From contig CAJMKD010000013.1 in assembly GCA_905213905.1 (NCBI GenBank), forward strand, positions 4,984 through 68,983: a stretch of DNA of 64,000 bases, in the 5' to 3' direction. This stretch comes from an uncultured Sutterella sp. Its GTDB lineage: Bacteria; Pseudomonadota; Gammaproteobacteria; Burkholderiales; Burkholderiaceae_F. The notes below the pieces were generated by a model. That model was not told where the DNA came from. It was given only the letters and a program-made list of their open reading frames with translations, and did not search any database. Numbering within the stretch: position 1 is the stretch's first letter; each line of letters opens with the position of its first letter. Made by a program: the position numbers and the translations under genes. Of the stretch, positions 42,641 through 51,283 are shown piece by piece.

Positions 42641-43063
42641 CTATTTGGAAAGCCGCCGGATCGTGACGCTCGTCGACCCGCAGTCGCGGAGCGCCTTCAT
42701 GGCCTCATCGCTCATCCGCCCGAGCGGAACAAGCGATTCGGAAGGCCGGAAGCCGCGCACGAACACCGCCAGATTCCCCCACGGCACGTAATACGTGATG
42801 TCGCCCGCCTTGGGCGTCGTTCTCGTCGGCGCACGCCCGACGTCGAGCTTCGGATTGAGGTACGCAATGCGTTCGGTGGCGCCGAAATCTTCAAATTCCA
42901 GCGTCATCGGCAGCCGCGCAATGAGCGCCCTCGATGCGTCGTGCTCGTCAAGCTCGACCGGATATGCCTTGTCGGCGATCACCATTTCCACCGTTTCAGC
43001 CATCGATGCACTCCCGAGAATCAGCGCCGCCAGGACAACGAGCGCTGTTTTATTGTGATTCAA
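42641..43063 (-). CDS. exported cyclophilin-like-fold protein
   Basis: 140 residues from a TTG start at 43063, which follows AGGAG at the right spacing; the nearest ATG-like start upstream lacks such a site. A Sec signal peptide (ends near SASMA) precedes a small domain beginning VEMVIADKAYPVEL with ITYYVPWGNLAVFVRGFRPS, matching the cyclophilin-like domain found in proteins often encoded near flavodoxins and LysR regulators. It lacks peptidyl-prolyl isomerase residues. It is divergent from a LysR gene, so probably its target. Function unknown. Confidence 0.68.
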   Translation of the reverse strand: MNHNKTALVVLAALILGSASMAETVEMVIADKAYPVELDEHDASRALIARLPMTLEFEDFGATERIAYLNPKLDVGRAPTRTTPKAGDITYYVPWGNLAVFVRGFRPSESLVPLGRMSDEAMKALRDCGSTSVTIRRLSK

Positions 43064-43222
43064 AGCCCTTCTCCTAAACGACAAGTTAATTGTTGAGGAA
43101 ACCACCTTCGGCGCTCAATGCCCGGCATGCGCGCCGAATCTGAGAAAAATTATCAGCGGCGCGCCAATTCAATTCAAATACTTTATATTCATCCTATTCC
43201 ATATATTTCCCGCATAAATGCC

Positions 43223-44107
43223 ATGGATCTCAAATCCCTCCGCTACTTTGTGGAAATCGCCCGTGAAAAAAGCTTCACCGCCGCTGCGGAAAAGCTCTTT
43301 GTGACGCAGCCGACGCTTTCGCGGCAGATTGCGGATCTCGAGGAAGAGCTCGGGCACAAGCTCTTTGACCGCACGACGCGGCGCATTGAGCTCACGGAAA
43401 AGGGAATCTATCTATTTCGGCAGGCGCAGTCGATCCTTTCGCTCGTTGAAAAGACCAAGCTTGAAGCCATGTCGACGCAGGACCTCTCGGGCGACATCAC
43501 GATTTCAGCGGGGGAAACCCCTGCGATGGACATCGTGGCGCAGACGCTCGAGCGCTTTCAGGCCACGCACCCCAACGTGCGCTGCCACCTGCTCTCGGCC
43601 AATGCGCAGGACGCAGCGATGAATGTCCGCATGGGCATCTCTAATTTCGGCGTCTTCAACATGCCTGCCGAGATCGACGGGTTCGACTACATCAAGCTCC
43701 CGCAGCAGAACCGCTGGGGCATTCTGACGCGCCGCGACGGCCCGCTCGCGGGCAAAGTGAGCGTCGTCCCGTCGGATCTTCACAACCTGCCGCTCTACGC
43801 CTCGAAGCAGACGCTGATCCGCAACCGCATTGCCGGCTGGCTCGGCGAGCCCTTTGAGCGGCTGCGCATCGTCGGCACCTACAACCTGCTCTACAACGCG
43901 TCGCTCATCGTGCGCTCGGGCGGGCACGCCCTCTGCCTCGACGGCATTGTTCGGCCGGACGACGACATCGTGTTTCTGCCCTTCTCGCCCGCCTTCCGCA
44001 CAGATGTCGTATTCGCGTGGCCGATTGCCGCGCCGAAGCGCACGCTCACGGAAGCCTTCCTCGAGTGCCTGCGCAGCGAGATTGAGGCGCGCCTCAAAAA
44101 GGGCTGA
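43223..44107 (+). CDS. LysR-family transcriptional regulator
   Basis: 294 residues. The N-terminal helix-turn-helix is MDLKSLRYFVEIAREKSFTA and LFVTQPTLSRQIADLEEELG, followed by a LysR substrate-binding domain (about 90-294). ATG 43223 has no clear ribosome site but aligns with the family start. It is divergent from the cyclophilin-like gene; the gap has an ATTCAAAT half-site matching the dyad upstream of the Tat flavodoxin. It probably controls the exported flavodoxin/CMD/cyclophilin group. Confidence 0.88.
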   Translation: MDLKSLRYFVEIAREKSFTAAAEKLFVTQPTLSRQIADLEEELGHKLFDRTTRRIELTEKGIYLFRQAQSILSLVEKTKLEAMSTQDLSGDITISAGETPAMDIVAQTLERFQATHPNVRCHLLSANAQDAAMNVRMGISNFGVFNMPAEIDGFDYIKLPQQNRWGILTRRDGPLAGKVSVVPSDLHNLPLYASKQTLIRNRIAGWLGEPFERLRIVGTYNLLYNASLIVRSGGHALCLDGIVRPDDDIVFLPFSPAFRTDVVFAWPIAAPKRTLTEAFLECLRSEIEARLKKG

Positions 44108-44160
44108 GCGCACGGCGCATCCGCTGCCGCGCGAATCCAAAAAGTAGAAAGCCCGCCCGG

Positions 44161-44189
44161 CTTTTGTGCCGGCGCGGGCATTTCGAGTG
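44161..44189. terminator. terminator between convergent LysR and PheC-like genes
   Basis: GCCCGC-CCGGC/GCCGG-CGCGGGC stem with one bulged base. On the minus strand it is followed by TTTCTACTTTTT; on the plus strand by ATTTC. It serves mainly the minus-strand gene. Confidence 0.65.
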
Positions 44190-44220
44190 AGGATCGTCCG
44201 GCTGAGCCGGTCAAGCCTGG

Positions 44221-45000
44221 TTAATCAAGCCACTTGTCCTCGAGGCGGTCGAGTTCGCCGCGAATATCCATCAAGCGCCAAAGGAAGCGCATCGAGCGCG
44301 TGAAGTCGGCGTCGTCCGTCGGCATCATGAAGCCCATTTCGCTCACCGGCGTGAGCGGATGATCGAGGAAGGCGGCATGCAGTTCGGGATACTTCTTCAC
44401 GTAAAGCTTCGCTTCAGCCGTCTCGGTAATCATCACGTCGCCTTCGTCCTTGGCGATCATCCCCGGAATTTCATAGTTCTTGTCGTGCGTCTTCACCTGC
44501 GCCTTCTTGAGGTGCTCGAGCACGTACTGCTCATTCGTGCCGCCCGGATTCTTGATGACGCGCACGCTCGGATCGTTGAGGCTTTCGGGCGTCGTGAAGC
44601 GGTCCTTGTTCTTCTTGTTGACGAGCGCAACCTTGCCGAAGGGCGCATACCCCGGCAGGAAGTCCGCGTAGCCCGCACGGGCGAGCGTCTGGGTGATGCC
44701 GCCGACGGCAACATCAAACTTGTTGCCCTTGATGCCGGCTTCCAGGTCCTTCCAGGGCGTCACGACATATTCGACCTTCCAGCCGGCCGTCTTCGCCATC
44801 GATTCGATGAGATCAACATCGTGACCGACGAGCTTCTCGCCTTCCTTCATCGCAAACGGACGGTAGTCGGCTGGGGTGCCGACACGAATCACCTTCGTTT
44901 CGTTGATTTTGTCGAGACGTTCTCCAGCCTGCGCGGTCATCGTGCAGGCAACGGCGCCGAGCGCCAGAGCGGCAAGGAGCTTGCGGGCAGCTGTGGTCAT
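44221..45000 (-). CDS. pheC: periplasmic cyclohexadienyl dehydratase, PheC-like (solute-binding-protein fold)
   Basis: 259 residues with a signal peptide (ends MTAQA). The fold is that of family 3 solute-binding proteins, but IRVGTPADYRPFA, the VKNPGGTNEQYV-type motif (IKNPGGTNEQYVLEHLKKAQ), VMITETAEAKLY and the terminal RLEDKWLD match PheC, which converts prephenate to phenylpyruvate (and arogenate to phenylalanine) in the periplasm. A plain amino-acid-binding protein is the alternative; no ABC permease or ATPase is adjacent, which favours the enzyme. ATG 45000 follows GGGAGA. The exact activity is inferred. Confidence 0.72.
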   Translation of the reverse strand: MTTAARKLLAALALGAVACTMTAQAGERLDKINETKVIRVGTPADYRPFAMKEGEKLVGHDVDLIESMAKTAGWKVEYVVTPWKDLEAGIKGNKFDVAVGGITQTLARAGYADFLPGYAPFGKVALVNKKNKDRFTTPESLNDPSVRVIKNPGGTNEQYVLEHLKKAQVKTHDKNYEIPGMIAKDEGDVMITETAEAKLYVKKYPELHAAFLDHPLTPVSEMGFMMPTDDADFTRSMRFLWRLMDIRGELDRLEDKWLD

Positions 45001-45091
45001 GTGTATTTCTCCCGAAAGAGTGCTTGAGTTGACGGGGCGTGAAAAACCGCGTCCCTTTTCAACAAGTCTCTCGGAAGGCGCCCAAGCGCGC

Positions 45092-45124
45092 AACGCCGGC
45101 CAAGGCCCATCCGGCGTTTTTTTT
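45092..45124 (+). terminator. orphan plus-strand intrinsic terminator
   Basis: AACGCCGG/CCGGCGTT stem with an 11-base loop followed by eight T. No plus-strand gene precedes it: the pheC-like gene upstream is on the minus strand. It may end a short RNA or an antisense transcript. Confidence 0.65.
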
Positions 45125-45306
45125 GCCGACTTTTCAGCAGAAGCTTCTCGCTTGCCAAATCTGTTCGGCAGAACATCTGATCGGGAAAGCGCTTACGAAG
45201 CCATACAAAACCTTTGCGAGAAACGTTGCGCGAGGTTTGAAAAGACACTGGCGCAAGACGAAGTTCGAGCGTGAAATGAGCGAGCCCATCGACCGTCTGG
45301 CCGCCA

Positions 45307-46095
45307 TCAGACTTTGACGTTCCGCGCTAGCGACTTCACGGCCGAAACTACCGTCCCTTCAACATTCACGCGCAGCCACGCCGTCGGCCGAATGGTTTCA
45401 TGCGGCGCCGCTGCGTTTTCAGCCTCAAGCCGGAGGTCCGCCGCCGAAGACGGATCGTCGCCCGAGAAGAAGATGCGCCGTATCGACAATTCGCCGTTGA
45501 TGCGCGCGCAGGCAATGTCGCCGCTCTTCGGAACCCGGGCAGCGTCTACGACAACGAGGTCCCCTGCGCCGATGCCTGCATCGATCATCGCATCGCCCGC
45601 GGCCCGAAGAACGTAGATGCGCCGCTCGCTTCTTCGCTCGCCGGCGGCAGTCTTGCGGCCGTAAATCACTTCCGCCGCGTCGTACTGACGAAGGCCGGAT
45701 GCGCGAAGCGTCTGCGCTTCGTCCTCTTGGGAGAGATCGCCCCGCTCCTTCGCACGCTCAACCAGGAGCGGCTCGATTGTCTGCGGCAGAACGCCGATCA
45801 CCGCCGGCGATTCCAGATCAGCGGGCGCGGCGCCCGCTTTGTCGATCATCGCTTCAATGCGGTCAAGCACGCTGCGAAGCCACTTCACGCCGCCAAGGCC
45901 TGTGAAGAGACTGCGCTGGGATTCCTCGAGGCGGATATGCACTTTCGCGTCAAGCGGCGCAGCGCCCACGAGCTTCCGGCCGGAGCCGGGACGAGCGCCG
46001 CCTTTTTTCCCGGACGCTTTCGCCGACCCTTTTGCGGATGCACTGCCCGCCGTCTTTGCCGCCTCTGTCGTCTTCTGCTCTTCCGCTGCAGCCAT
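45307..46095 (-). CDS. UmuD/LexA-like (S24) protein lacking the catalytic Ser-Lys dyad
   Basis: 262 residues from ATG 46095 (GGAG upstream). A GGARPGSGRK segment near residue 35 resembles DNA-binding linkers of phage and plasmid proteins. The C-terminal part has the S24 signature AGDAMIDAGIGAGDLVVVDA and ELSIRRIFF. In UmuD/LexA the corresponding residues are Ser (GDSM) and Lys (TVKRL/TVKKL); here they are Ala and Arg, so autocleavage should be lost. A role as a regulator or binding protein is likely. A longer start at 46152 is possible. An Ala/Lys-rich N-terminus is low complexity. Confidence 0.7.
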   Translation of the reverse strand: MAAAEEQKTTEAAKTAGSASAKGSAKASGKKGGARPGSGRKLVGAAPLDAKVHIRLEESQRSLFTGLGGVKWLRSVLDRIEAMIDKAGAAPADLESPAVIGVLPQTIEPLLVERAKERGDLSQEDEAQTLRASGLRQYDAAEVIYGRKTAAGERRSERRIYVLRAAGDAMIDAGIGAGDLVVVDAARVPKSGDIACARINGELSIRRIFFSGDDPSSAADLRLEAENAAAPHETIRPTAWLRVNVEGTVVSAVKSLARNVKV

Positions 46096-46809
46096 CCCTC
46101 TCGACTCCTTTCCGCCGTTCATTGCCTGAATCTTTGATTTTGTCACCCGCAATCACTGAGGCATGGCAATGCCGTTGCGGAGATCCGCCGAGAGGATACC
46201 TGAAAAACCGCCGCTTGGCTGAAGATTCGTTGTTTTCAATCGCTCCTTTTTTAGGATCGTGCGTGCCTTCCATCCGTTTTTCGCCTCGACAGCAAGGCAC
46301 TTGAATAAAGCCTCAAAGCATTGCTTTTCCGAATGGCGCACGCCGTTCTGCGCTTTGCTTCAGCAGTCTTCTTTTTGAATCGCCGTCCGCCTTCGAAACG
46401 TCTGAGCGCAGCTTCCGTGCTTTTCAGCCGCTCGCTTCCGCGTTGTTCCGAAACGGACGAATTGATAATGTCTCCTTCAGCATAATTACGTACCCTAATA
46501 ATTAATAATCAGGCTTTCAGCCGCCCATCGAGACCGTGCTTTTCCGAGCTGCGGGCATCGCGGCCGGCACGCCTCAAACCCGCGCCGGCATTGGGCTTGC
46601 GTCGTTTATTTGCCGCCATTTGTTCGACAATTCGGCACTTTTGCCTATTCGTCCCTAAGGTGATTGCAGTGGAGGCAAGCAGTGGAAATCACTTAGTGTT
46701 TGCCCGTCATTCGCAAGAACTGCTCAATTCGAACTATGCGCCATGCGTCGACTTTGCAACGCGGGGCTACCTTGAAAAGGCATTTTTTCATCAACCCCCG
46801 GAGAACCTC
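46096..46809. other. long intergenic region with AT-rich promoter
   Basis: About 700 bases between the UmuD-like gene and yjiH. An AT-rich block (about 46460-46520, TAATTACGTACC and AATAATTAATAATC) is the probable yjiH promoter. No RNA gene or coding frame is convincing. Open frames that extend yjiH upstream lack ribosome sites. Confidence 0.45.
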
Positions 46810-47483
46810 ATGGCAGACCCTCAGGCAACCTCTCCTGCGCCGGAAAAGACCGAGAAAGTCGGCGTCGGCGCATACATCGCACTTACTTTTGCGATCATTC
46901 TTTTCTCGGGCGTCTTCTACAAGATGCCCGAAGGCCAGAAATGGCTCGGCGCCCTTGACTTCACGACGCTCATCGGCGCCTTCGGCACCATCGCCGATTC
47001 GAAGAACAACTTCACGGGCGCGGGCGGCGTCAGCGCGCGTGCGGGCTTTCTCTTCTCTCTCAACCTGATCCCGGGCGTCATGCTCGCGATGGGCCTGATT
47101 GAAGTCCTCGCGCACTACGGCGCTCTGCGCGCCGCACAGGTCCTCCTCACGCCGCTCCTGAAGCCGCTGCTCGGCGTGCCGGGCTACTGCGGCCTTGCGC
47201 TCATCACCGACCTGCAGAGCACGGACGGCGGCGCAGCCCTCACGCGCGCCCTTCACGACGAAGGCCGCATCACGACGAAGAATCTGATCACGATCGCAGC
47301 CGGCAGTATGCGGGCGCAGGGTGCGTGAGCAACTACTACTCGACGGTCTCGGCGCTCTTTGCGTTCTTCCTCTGCCCGGTGTGGCTCCCCGTCATCGTGA
47401 TCCTCGTTCTCAAGTTTGTCGGCGGCGCACTGATCCGCCTTGTCCTCAACACGCTCTACAAGAAGGACTTTGAAAATGCCTGA
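46810..47483 (+). pseudogene. yjiH: yjiH, nucleoside-recognition-domain membrane protein, interrupted by a frameshift
   Basis: ATG 46810 follows CGGAGA. The frame reads normally through GLALITDLQSTDGGAALTRA and then stops at TGA 47326. In the -1 frame (third frame), the missing tail resumes: QYAGAGCVSNYYSTVSALF, then a membrane helix and KKDFENA up to TGA 47483. One lost T near 47300 (gcc[t]ggcag giving A-W-Q-Y) would restore a single 225-residue YjiH-like protein. This is either a true disabling mutation or an assembly error. YjiH/YjiG are membrane proteins of unknown transport role. YjiG follows, overlapping by 8 bases. Confidence 0.75.
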
Positions 47484-47946
47484 AGCCGCCGCAACCCAGT
47501 CCAGCAATCCCTTTGACATCTTCATCGTTGGCCTCAAGAAGGGCCTCAACATCGGCCTCTACAGCCTGCTGCCCAACGTGCTGATGGCGTTTGTGCTCAC
47601 CTACATCCTTCAGCTCTTCGGCGTGCTCGACTTTCTCGGACACACCTGCGGCGGCGTGATGGGCCTCTTCGGCCTCCCGGGCGAAGCCATCACGGTGCTG
47701 CTTGCCACGTGGCTCTCCTGCGGCGCCGGCGTCGGCGTTGCCGCGAGCCTTGCTTCGAGCAACATCCTCGGTCCGGCCGAGCTCACGATTCTTTCGCCCG
47801 CGCTCATTCTGATGGCGTCGCAGATTCAGTACATGGGGCGTCTGCTTGGCGTCGCGAACGTGCCGAAGCGCTACTGGCCGGTCCTCATGCTCAACAGCGT
47901 CCTCATGGGCTGCATCGGCATGATCGTGATGCGCTTCTTTGTCTAA
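47476..47946 (+). CDS. yjiG: YjiG-like nucleoside-recognition-domain membrane protein
   Basis: 156 residues. FDIFIVGLKKGLNIGLYSLL, MAFVLTYILQLFGVLDFLG, GLFGLPGEAITVLLATWLSC and GVAASLASSN track E. coli YjiG closely. It has four hydrophobic segments. Its start lies within the last codons of the restored yjiH frame, so the two are translationally coupled. In E. coli the pair sits beside the isoaspartyl dipeptidase gene iadA; here an exported M20 peptidase follows. A transporter role for peptide or nucleoside-like products is inferred. Confidence 0.85.
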   Translation: MPEAAATQSSNPFDIFIVGLKKGLNIGLYSLLPNVLMAFVLTYILQLFGVLDFLGHTCGGVMGLFGLPGEAITVLLATWLSCGAGVGVAASLASSNILGPAELTILSPALILMASQIQYMGRLLGVANVPKRYWPVLMLNSVLMGCIGMIVMRFFV

Positions 47947-48568
47947 AACGCATCGGACGCCTTCAAGCCGCTTCCTGGCCGGAAAAATAAAAAGGCGGGC
48001 CTTCGCCCGGCGCAAAAACCGCAAGGGAAATGCCGCCGAGAAAGGCGCCGCCCCGGCCGGAACCCCGCCGATTTCGGCGAAACCCCGATCTCTACTCTGA
48101 GAAGGGAAAGAGCAGCCGTGTTTCCTACGAGTTTCGACGCGAACTGCTCCCTTCTCCTTTTGCGGCCCGGCGTGCGTCCGGCATGCCGGGCCGTTCTTTT
48201 TTTCGGATGCAATCATAGGCCTTTCCGGTCGCCTTGGCATCCTGAAAACCACTGCTTGAAAATCCCTTGCAGCCGCGCTCCCAATCACGGCTTTCTCCTT
48301 TGTCTACAGCCTTTCTCCCGATGGTGGCCGCAACCGCGGACCTCGAGGAGCGGCAGCGGACAACCAACTGACGAACGCCTCGGGGAAGCAGCGGTCCTCT
48401 CGCGAAACAGCGCAAAGGCACACGAAGGCTCTCCGACGGGCGGCACCTTTTCGATTCGCGAAGAATCGCTTTCCAAAGAAAACAATCCCCTGCTTCCCGA
48501 GATCGCCGCCCTGGCGACCTAGAATGAATTGTCTACAAACGTTCAAATTGATAAGCGAGGTGTATCTG
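47947..48568. other. region between yjiG and M20 peptidase gene
   Basis: No gene is visible. It holds a CGGGC-N4-GCCCG hairpin flanked by an A-run (47983-48009), a strong plus-strand terminator (48163-48203) and, closer to the next gene, probable promoter sequence for the M20 gene at about 48500-48560. Confidence 0.45.
48163..48203 (+). terminator. intrinsic terminator, plus strand
   Basis: CGGCCCGGC/GCCGGGCCG arms with a 13-base loop, then TTC and a run of seven T. It is 217 bases beyond the yjiG stop, so the yjiHG message has a long 3' untranslated part, or a separate short RNA ends here. Confidence 0.85.
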
Positions 48569-49906
48569 ATGATCCCATTCCTTCCCCGTCGTTTCGCTCT
48601 TCGCGCGGGCCTTCTTCTTGCCTCCGGCCTTTTTGCGGCCGGCGCAGCGCTTGCGCAGACGCCGCCCGCCTGGCTCGACGAAGCGGTGAAGGCAAGCGCA
48701 GCTGATCTCACAGCGCTTCGCCATGAACTGCATCAGATGCCCGAGCTCGGCAACCAGGAAACGAAAACCCAGGCCCGCATCATTGAAATCCTGAAGAAGG
48801 CGGGCATCGAAGTCGTCACGGGCTGGAAGAATGCGCCTACGGCCGTCGTGGGCGTTCTCAACCCGGAAAAGGGCGACACGGTTGCCCTTCGCGCCGACAT
48901 CGATGCGCTTCCGATCCGCGAGAACACGGGCCTGCCCTATGCGAGCAAAGCCAAGGGCGTCTATTGGAACAAGACGGTTGACGTCTCCCACATGTGCGGC
49001 CACGACGCGCACATGGCGATGCTCCTCACTGCCGCGCAGATTCTTGCCGAACACCGCAGCGAAATTGACCGCCGCGTCCTTTTCGTTTTCCAGCCTGCTG
49101 AGGAAGGCGATTCCATCGAAAACCCCTTTGAAGCCGAAACGCCTAGAAAGTCCGGCGCTGAAGCGCTGGTGCTCGACGGCCTCACGGAAAAGTACGACGT
49201 GAAGCACTACTTCGGCATTCATGTGATGGCGCGCCTCGAGGGCGGCAAGATGCGCGTCGCGCAGGGCGCGGCGCTCAACAGCGCCGACGCCTTCGACATT
49301 CGCATCGAAGGCAAGCAGGCCCACGGCGCGATGCCGTGGACGGGCGCCGACGCAACGCTCGCTGCCGCCCAGACCGTCGTGTCGCTCCAGCAGATTGTTT
49401 CGCGCAACATCGACCTCACGAAAGGCATGGGCGTCATCACGGTCGGCAAGCTCCAGGCGGGCGAAACAGGCAACGTCATGTCGGGCTCGGCCTCGATGCT
49501 CGGCACCATCCGCTCGAACCACCCCGACATCCGCGCAAAGCTCTTGGAGCGCATTCCGCAGGTGGCTGAAGGCACGGCGACTGCCTACGGCGCCAAGGCG
49601 GACGTGAAGCTCATCACGATCTACCCCGTGACCTGGAACGACCCGGCGCTCGCCGTCACGACCGTTGCCCGCCTCAAGGACTTCGGCGTTGATGCGTCGA
49701 TCTCCGACTGGAATCCGGGCGCGAGCGAAGACTTCTCCTTCTACGCGCAGAAGGCGCCTTCGGTCTTCATGTTCCTCGGCGTGGACAAGCCCGGCGTTGA
49801 AAATGCGCCCAACAACCACTCCGACAAGTTCACGATCGACGACGCGGCGCTGCCGGCAGGCGTGCGCGCGCACATCGCCGCTGCGATGGGCGACTTTGCC
49901 AAGTGA
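48569..49906 (+). CDS. exported M20-family metallopeptidase/amidohydrolase
   Basis: 445 residues. A signal peptide (about 1-30, ends GAALAQ) precedes an M20D domain: RHELHQMPELGNQE, RADIDALPI, VSHMCGHDAHMAM, FQPAEEGDS (catalytic Glu), DWNPGASEDFSF and HSDKFTIDD. Export to the periplasm distinguishes it from the cytoplasmic homologue at 27737. ATG 48569 follows GAGG; an in-frame ATG at 48524 lacks a site. It should cleave N-acyl or dipeptide substrates whose products the nearby YjiHG proteins might carry. Substrate unknown. Confidence 0.87.
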   Translation: MIPFLPRRFALRAGLLLASGLFAAGAALAQTPPAWLDEAVKASAADLTALRHELHQMPELGNQETKTQARIIEILKKAGIEVVTGWKNAPTAVVGVLNPEKGDTVALRADIDALPIRENTGLPYASKAKGVYWNKTVDVSHMCGHDAHMAMLLTAAQILAEHRSEIDRRVLFVFQPAEEGDSIENPFEAETPRKSGAEALVLDGLTEKYDVKHYFGIHVMARLEGGKMRVAQGAALNSADAFDIRIEGKQAHGAMPWTGADATLAAAQTVVSLQQIVSRNIDLTKGMGVITVGKLQAGETGNVMSGSASMLGTIRSNHPDIRAKLLERIPQVAEGTATAYGAKADVKLITIYPVTWNDPALAVTTVARLKDFGVDASISDWNPGASEDFSFYAQKAPSVFMFLGVDKPGVENAPNNHSDKFTIDDAALPAGVRAHIAAAMGDFAK

Positions 49907-50085
49907 GTTCCATGAAAATGCCGCGCTTCCTTGACGAGGCGCAACGCGCCTCGGCGCCTCGGCCCAAAGAGCGCGGCGGCTTCTTCGCAAACCTCGCGTA
50001 ATCTCTTCTTTCAGCATGGCCTGAGAATTCAGCGGTTCTCAGGCCTTCGCCGACATTAAAAACCAACGGATAGGATTGACGCGAA

Positions 50086-51279
50086 ATGACGGAGCGCGAA
50101 GAAGATCCCGCTTTCAGCCGGCGCGCGGCTGCTGAGAGCATTGAAGAGCATGCTGCGGAACTGATGGATGCGGCGCTTGAAGCACGCATTGCAGCTGCGG
50201 ACGAACAGATTGCGAAGCTTCTCGCAGAGCGCATCGGCCTCATGCACTCGCTTGCCAATCGGCGCGTGCTTCGCGCCAAGCCTGTCGAGACCGAGGACGA
50301 CACTCGGCGCCGGACCGCCCGCCGCAAGGCCGCAGCGCAAACCGCCGCCATTCCGGAAGCGCTCCTCGAAGAGATTCTGAAGCGCGTCGACAGCGTCGCA
50401 TTCGAAAAGGTCCGCGTCGAACGATTCCCCTGCGCCGTACAGAATCCCAAGCCCGTCGTCATCATCGGCGGGCGCGGCGGCATGGGCCGGCTTCTCGACG
50501 ACCATTTCCGCCGTTCCGGCTGGGAGGTCCGCATCCTCGAGCGCGAGGACTGGGCCGATGCCGAGCGCATCTTTGCGGGCGCAGGCACCGTGATCGTGAG
50601 CGTTCCCATCGAAGTCACCGAAGCCGTCATCCGTGAAGCTGCGGCGAAAATGCCCGCCGATGCGCTCCTTTGCGACGTCACTTCCGTGAAGACAGGTCCG
50701 GTGAAAGCCATGCTCGAAGCGCATCCTGGCCCCGTCGCAGGGCTCCATCCGATGTTCGGCCCCGACGTCACGGACTTCCACGCGCAAGTCTTCGTGCACT
50801 CGCCCGGCCGATGCGACAGCGCGGCTGCGCCGCTTCTTGAGCAGATCCGCCTCTGGGGCGGCAAGATCGTGCGCTGCACGGCCGAAGAGCACGACCGCGC
50901 CATGAGCATCATTCAGGCGCTTCGACACTTCACAACTTTTGCCTACGGCGTCTTCCTCGCAGACATCCGTCCGGACCTGCACCGGATTCTTTCGCTCTCT
51001 TCGCCCATCTACCGGCTCGAACTCATGATGGTCGGACGCCTCTTCGCGCAGGATCCGCATCTTTACTGCGACATCATCATGAGCTCGAAGGAAAAGAGCG
51101 AGCTGATCGGCGCATACGTCGAAAGCCTCGGACCGCAGCTCGACATCGTGCGGCGCGGGGACCGCGAAGCTTTCGTGAAGCGCTTCCTGGAAGCGCGCGC
51201 CTATTTCGGCGAACTCGCGCCGATCTTCATGAAGGAATCGGGCGCCATGCTCGCCAAGATTCAAGCTGACCGCAGATAA
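50086..51279 (+). CDS. tyrA: bifunctional chorismate mutase / prephenate dehydrogenase (T-protein)
   Basis: 397 residues. The N-terminal AroQ-type chorismate mutase helix (LEARIAAADEQIAKLLAERI) is followed by a prephenate dehydrogenase domain: NAD loop VVIIGGRGGMGRLLDDH, VIVSVPIEVTEAVI, DVTSVKTGPVKAML, GLHPMFGPDVTDF, FIQALRHFTTFAYG-type QALRHFTTFAYGVFL and SLSSPIYRLELMMVGRLFAQ. These match the E. coli TyrA T-protein very closely, a fused form typical of gammaproteobacteria and unusual in betaproteobacteria. It converts chorismate to prephenate to 4-hydroxyphenylpyruvate. ATG 50086 is the start. It stands alone, followed by hairpins. Confidence 0.93.
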   Translation: MTEREEDPAFSRRAAAESIEEHAAELMDAALEARIAAADEQIAKLLAERIGLMHSLANRRVLRAKPVETEDDTRRRTARRKAAAQTAAIPEALLEEILKRVDSVAFEKVRVERFPCAVQNPKPVVIIGGRGGMGRLLDDHFRRSGWEVRILEREDWADAERIFAGAGTVIVSVPIEVTEAVIREAAAKMPADALLCDVTSVKTGPVKAMLEAHPGPVAGLHPMFGPDVTDFHAQVFVHSPGRCDSAAAPLLEQIRLWGGKIVRCTAEEHDRAMSIIQALRHFTTFAYGVFLADIRPDLHRILSLSSPIYRLELMMVGRLFAQDPHLYCDIIMSSKEKSELIGAYVESLGPQLDIVRRGDREAFVKRFLEARAYFGELAPIFMKESGAMLAKIQADRR

Positions 51280-51283
51280 AGAC

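Noticed and set aside
44221..45000. PheC-like gene as an amino-acid ABC binding protein
   Set aside because: No ABC permease or ATPase is adjacent, and the NPGGTNE and DRLEDKWL motifs fit cyclohexadienyl dehydratase better, though the alternative is not excluded.
47983..48009. Terminator for a minus-strand gene (CGGGC-N4-GCCCG with A-run)
   Set aside because: No minus-strand gene lies upstream of it, and the stem is only five base pairs.
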